Source: Schlegelella_A sp035493195 (GTDB taxonomy: Bacteria > Pseudomonadota > Gammaproteobacteria > Burkholderiales > Burkholderiaceae_C). Taken from it: a DNA stretch of 8,649 nt. The notes under the pieces were generated by a model, which did no database searches, was not told where the DNA came from, and saw only the letters and a program-made list of their open reading frames with translations. The stretch is from contig DATJIM010000043.1 of assembly GCA_035493195.1 (NCBI GenBank), positions 1-8,649 on the forward strand, read 5' to 3'. Both the position numbers and the translations under genes were made by a program. Below, piece after piece: positions 6,177 through 8,649 of this stretch; position 1 is the stretch's first letter; every line of letters begins with the position of its first letter.

Positions 6177-7547
6177 ATGAACCCGTCCGAAGAAGCCGCC
6201 TCAGCATCCATGCCATTACGTCCCGCCAGAATTCCGCCCATGAGCGGATGTCTGTCGTTGCTCGCCGCCGCCGCGATGTCCGCGTGCGGAGGCGGTCAGT
6301 CGACCGTCGATGCGTCGTCGAGCGTCGTCGCCTTCAAGGCGAACGGCATCCACACCCTGATGGACCTCGATCCGCGCTCGCCCGACGCGCAGGGCGCGGA
6401 GCTGATGGGGGTCGCGAAGGGCCCGAAGCCCGGAGGCCCGGGTCAATCGGCTTCGGCGCCGGGGCATGCGGTCGCACCGGCTCCTGCGCCCGCCCCTGCG
6501 CCTGCGCCGGCTCCTGCCCCGGCTCCTGCTCCTACCCCGGCTCCTGCTCCGGCGCCCGCTCCAGCGCCCGCTCCAGCTCCGGCCCCCGCACCGGCCCCGC
6601 CGGCGTCGTCGCCGACGATCACGACGATGACGAATACCGTTCCCGCAGTCGACACCGCGAAGATCCCGCTCGGGTCGGGCGGCGTCGCGAGCGAGCAGAT
6701 CACATCGACGACCGAGCTTCCGGCCGCCTCCGACGGCACCGGCGCATTCCGCACCGCGTGCCAGTTCTCGCACATGGCGTTCGACGACCCGATCGTCTTC
6801 CCGGGCCAGCCCGGCAAGTCGCACCTGCACGTCTTCTTCGGCAACACCGGAACGAACGCGAACTCGACCGCCGACTCGATCGCCAACACCGGCAACTCGA
6901 CCTGCCTCGGCGGGACGATCAATCGCACCGCGTACTGGGCACCGGCGATGATCGACACCAAGGACGGCACGCCGGTCGCGCCGGCGATGGCCGCGATCTA
7001 CTACAAGACCGGGTACACCGGCGTCGCTCCGGCGACCGTGCAGCCGATGCCCGATGGCCTGCGCATGATCGCCGGGACGTCGACCGCGAAGGCGCCGGTG
7101 CAGTGGGGCCCCGCGACGTTCGCGTGCATCGACGCGGCGACGGGCAACGGAGCGACCGTCTACGCGCTGCCGACCAACTGCGCGGTCGGCAACACGATCT
7201 GGGTGCGCGTCGTCTTCCCGCAATGCTGGGACGGCGTCAACCTCGACTCGCCCGACCACAAGAGCCACATGGCGTACCCGAGCGGAGGCTGTCCGGCGAC
7301 GCATCCGGTCGCGATCCCGGAGATCACCGTCAACGTGCTCTATCCCGTCACCGACGCCAGCGCACCGGCGCGCTGGCGGCTCGCCTCGGACAACTACGAC
7401 CCGACGCTGCCGGCGGGCTACTCGTCGCACGCCGACTGGTTCAACGGCTGGAAGTCGGAGTTCGTCGACAGCTTCGTGCAAGGGTGCGAGCGGCCGGCGA
7501 AGGACTGCCACGCGCACCTGCTCGGCAACGGCGAGCGGATGCTCTAG
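6177..7547 (+). CDS. Exported DUF1996 protein, probable lipoprotein with Ala-Pro linker
   Basis: Function is unknown; DUF1996 is an uncharacterised domain seen in fungi and bacteria. With the start at 6177 the protein has 456 aa. A hydrophobic stretch ends in MSAC, making Cys37 a likely lipidation site; Met at -3 is unusual, so ordinary secretion is possible. Residues 99-142 are almost pure Ala-Pro, a rigid spacer. The domain (about 175-456) shows CQFSHMAFDDPIVFPGQPG (195-213), SHLHVFFGN (215-223, with H216 and H218), DHKSHM (360-365), YSSHADWFNGW (415-425) and CHAHL (444-448). It holds eight Cys (195, 243, 317, 335, 350, 372, 437, 444), an even number suited to disulfides outside the cytoplasm. 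Many conserved-looking His suggest metal binding or catalysis, but this is a guess. ATG 6210 gives a tidier signal peptide (n-region PLRPAR) and is a fair alternative. It lies alone between EPS genes, so a role in making, modifying or holding the polymer is plausible. Confidence 0.85.
   Translation: MNPSEEAASASMPLRPARIPPMSGCLSLLAAAAMSACGGGQSTVDASSSVVAFKANGIHTLMDLDPRSPDAQGAELMGVAKGPKPGGPGQSASAPGHAVAPAPAPAPAPAPAPAPAPAPTPAPAPAPAPAPAPAPAPAPAPPASSPTITTMTNTVPAVDTAKIPLGSGGVASEQITSTTELPAASDGTGAFRTACQFSHMAFDDPIVFPGQPGKSHLHVFFGNTGTNANSTADSIANTGNSTCLGGTINRTAYWAPAMIDTKDGTPVAPAMAAIYYKTGYTGVAPATVQPMPDGLRMIAGTSTAKAPVQWGPATFACIDAATGNGATVYALPTNCAVGNTIWVRVVFPQCWDGVNLDSPDHKSHMAYPSGGCPATHPVAIPEITVNVLYPVTDASAPARWRLASDNYDPTLPAGYSSHADWFNGWKSEFVDSFVQGCERPAKDCHAHLLGNGERML
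6474..6602 (+). repeat. Ala-Pro dipeptide repeat tract
   Basis: About 43 codons alternate Ala and Pro, with one Ala replaced by Thr near the middle. The codons are mixed (gct, gcg, gcc, gca with cct, ccc, ccg, cca), so the tract is not a perfect DNA microsatellite. Some sub-blocks such as CCGGCTCCTGC recur and may allow slippage in multiples of 6 bp. Confidence 0.85.
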
Positions 7548-7567
7548 GCGCCGCCTGAGCGGCGGCC
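7547..7567 (+). terminator. GC hairpin at the end of the DUF1996 gene, terminator-like
   Basis: CGCCGC (7549-7554) pairs with GCGGCG (7559-7564) around CTGA, and the stem extends two pairs past a bulged G. It begins at the stop codon itself. No T-run follows, which makes termination uncertain, as for the hairpin at 1933. Confidence 0.35.
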
Positions 7568-7574
7568 GCGACAT

Positions 7575-7602
7575 CGGCGCGCAACGACGCGCGCCGTAGA
7601 AT
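7575..7602 (+). promoter_or_regulatory. Candidate -10 box with abutting 8-bp inverted repeat
   Basis: A -10-like TAGAAT lies at 7597-7602. The perfect inverted repeat CGGCGCGC (7575-7582) and GCGCGCCG (7589-7596) lies directly upstream, covering the expected spacer and touching the -35 position. This could be an operator for the glycosyltransferase gene. No clear -35 is visible, which would fit an activator-dependent or weak promoter. The inverted repeat could instead be part of the upstream gene's 3' end. Confidence 0.4.
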
Positions 7603-7620
7603 CCGCCGACCCGAGCGGCA

Positions 7621-7654
7621 TCGACCGCTGGCCGATCGCGTTCTCAGCGGTCGA
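7621..7654 (+). promoter_or_regulatory. Perfect 10-bp inverted repeat in the glycosyltransferase leader
   Basis: TCGACCGCTG (7621-7630) and CAGCGGTCGA (7645-7654) are perfect reverse complements around a 14-nt loop. The element ends 19 nt before ATG 7674, downstream of the -10 candidate, so it would form a stem-loop in the mRNA leader or serve as a DNA operator. No regulator is known from the sequence. Confidence 0.4.
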
Positions 7655-7673
7655 CGGAACCCGCACCTGTCCC

Positions 7674-8498
7674 ATGACCCGACCCGTCGACGCCGAGCCC
7701 CCGCCCGCGCGCCCCTGGCCTCGTTCGCGACTCCTCAACATCTGGGTCGACGACCTGACGATGCAGCAGCTGATGGAGCGGCTCGACCACGGCATCGTCT
7801 TCACGCTCAACCCCGACCACTGCTGGCACCTGCAACGCAACGCCGACTTCTACGCGGCGTACCGCAAGGCCGACTTCATCACCTCGGACAGCAAGTACGT
7901 CTACTGGGCGCTCGGCTGGATCGGCAGGCGCATCCAGGAGAAGGTCTCCGGCTCCGACATCGTGCCGACGTTCTGCCGCCACCACGCGGCCAACCCCGAC
8001 GTGCGCGTCTTCCTGCTCGGCGCCGGCCCGGGAATTGCCCAGCAGGCGCGCGAGCGCATCAACGCGAGGGTCGGCCGCGAGATCGTCGTCGGCGCGCACA
8101 GCCCATCGATGCAGTTCGTCAACGACCCGAAGGAGATCGCCGACGTCGTCGAGATCGTCAACGCGTCGCAGGCGACGGTGCTGATCGTCGGGCTCGGCGC
8201 CCCCAAGCAGGAGATCTGGATCGACCGCTACCGCAGTGCCATGCCGGCCGTGAAGATCTTCATGGGCGTTGGCGCGACGATCGACTACGAGGCTGATGCC
8301 GTCGTTCGTGCACCACGCTGGATGACGAAGAACGGCCTCGAGTGGGTGTACCGCATCACGACCGAGCCGAAGCGCTACTGGCGGCGCTACTTCCGCGACA
8401 CCGAGTTCTTCTGGCTCGTCCTGCTCGACTGGCTGGGCCGCTACCGCGCGCCGACGTGGCGGTCGCCGCCGCTCGACCGTCCGACCGCACCGCAATGA
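7674..8498 (+). CDS. WecG/TagA/CpsF-family glycosyltransferase
   Basis: This is a GT26-type glycosyltransferase of 274 aa, a typical length, that should add a sugar to the lipid-linked EPS precursor on the inner face of the membrane. Visible family features are LLNIWVDDLTMQQLMERL (20-37) at the start, TLNPDH (44-49), ITSDS with Asp72 at the conserved acidic position, a GAGPG turn (116-120), IVGLGAPKQE (171-180) and MGVGATIDYEAD (197-208). The C-terminal part (GLEWVYRI, then EPKRYWRRYF) is Arg- and aromatic-rich and probably helps membrane contact. Known members transfer ManNAc, ManNAcA or glucose-type residues onto a first lipid-linked sugar; which applies here is not clear. No good ribosome site precedes ATG 7674, but the family N-terminal motif fits this start. 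Its stop overlaps the next start by ATGA, indicating translational coupling. Confidence 0.92.
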   Translation: MTRPVDAEPPPARPWPRSRLLNIWVDDLTMQQLMERLDHGIVFTLNPDHCWHLQRNADFYAAYRKADFITSDSKYVYWALGWIGRRIQEKVSGSDIVPTFCRHHAANPDVRVFLLGAGPGIAQQARERINARVGREIVVGAHSPSMQFVNDPKEIADVVEIVNASQATVLIVGLGAPKQEIWIDRYRSAMPAVKIFMGVGATIDYEADAVVRAPRWMTKNGLEWVYRITTEPKRYWRRYFRDTEFFWLVLLDWLGRYRAPTWRSPPLDRPTAPQ

Positions 8499-8649
8499 CC
8501 GGCTCCGTCTTCAGGACCGCAATGGTCGGCCTCGGCAAGATGGGGCTCTCGCACCTGTCGATCGCGCGCGCGCACCCGCAGCTCGATCTCGTCGCGGGTT
8601 GCGACGCGACCGCGTATCTCACCGACGTCCTTTCGAAGCACGCGGGCCT
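8495..8649 (+). CDS. Gfo/Idh/MocA-family oxidoreductase (3' partial)
   Basis: Only the first 51 residues are in the window. They form the start of an NAD(P)-binding Rossmann fold: a short beta strand, then VGLGKMG (11-17) with the GxGxxG turn, a helix (SHLSIARAH), a second strand (LDLVAGCD) ending in an acidic residue at the place that commonly binds the cofactor ribose, then a further helix. This N-terminal pattern is typical of Gfo/Idh/MocA enzymes, which oxidise or reduce sugars and sugar nucleotides. In EPS loci such enzymes often act on nucleotide sugars (for example WlbA-like C3 oxidation), but substrate cannot be judged from this fragment. ATG 8495 overlaps the glycosyltransferase TGA, and the alternative ATG 8522 would remove the first strand. 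Confidence 0.85.
   Translation, partial: MTGSVFRTAMVGLGKMGLSHLSIARAHPQLDLVAGCDATAYLTDVLSKHAG

Noticed and set aside
6474..6602. CRISPR-like or intergenic satellite repeat
   Set aside because: The repeats are in frame inside a gene, code for Ala-Pro, and have no spacers.
5873..7558. 561-aa open frame on the plus strand
   Set aside because: It overlaps the DUF1996 gene in another frame, is Arg-rich and low in hydrophobic residues, and has no domain.
6216..7574. 452-aa open frame on the minus strand
   Set aside because: It is antisense to the DUF1996 gene, with long runs of Arg and Gly opposite the Ala-Pro tract.

Overview
The window is uniformly GC-rich, with codons ending mostly in G or C, and all nine genes lie on the plus strand. 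Gene content and style suggest a Gram-negative betaproteobacterium, possibly of the Burkholderiales: an outer-membrane beta-barrel, a lipoprotein signal, a NarL-type two-component pair and an exopolysaccharide (EPS) gene set. The taxonomic guess is an inference from composition and gene families, not from a marker gene. No tRNA, rRNA, CRISPR array, insertion sequence or integrase was seen.

Region 1 (1-1929) is a two-component system. A 5'-truncated membrane histidine kinase (HisKA_3 plus HATPase) is followed 121 bp later by a NarL/LuxR-type response regulator. A strong GC hairpin follows directly after the regulator stop codon.

Region 2 (2079-5969) is a compact run of four genes separated by 30-41 bp, probably one operon. 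In order they are a polyprenyl-phosphate sugar phosphotransferase (WcaJ/EpsB type) that starts the lipid-linked repeat unit, an EpsL-like outer-membrane beta-barrel with a Ser/Thr/Pro repeat linker, a left-handed beta-helix acetyltransferase of the FdtC/QdtC type, and a cupin of the FdtA/QdtA sugar 3,4-ketoisomerase family. The last two are steps of dTDP-3-acetamido-3,6-dideoxyhexose synthesis, so the polymer probably carries such a sugar. The aminotransferase that should act between them is not in the window.

Region 3 (5970-6176) is a non-coding gap with several inverted repeats and a probable terminator. It leads into a single gene (6177-7547) for an exported, probably lipid-anchored DUF1996 protein with a long Ala-Pro linker. 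This is the least understood gene here.

Region 4 (7548-8649) opens with a 126-bp leader holding a -10-like box and two perfect inverted repeats. It continues with a WecG/TagA/CpsF glycosyltransferase gene, whose stop codon overlaps the start of a Gfo/Idh/MocA oxidoreductase gene that runs off the window. Taken together, the window looks like one end of a larger EPS locus: sensing and control, chain initiation, sugar-nucleotide synthesis, chain extension and an outer-membrane component. A DUF1996 lipoprotein of unknown role sits in the middle.
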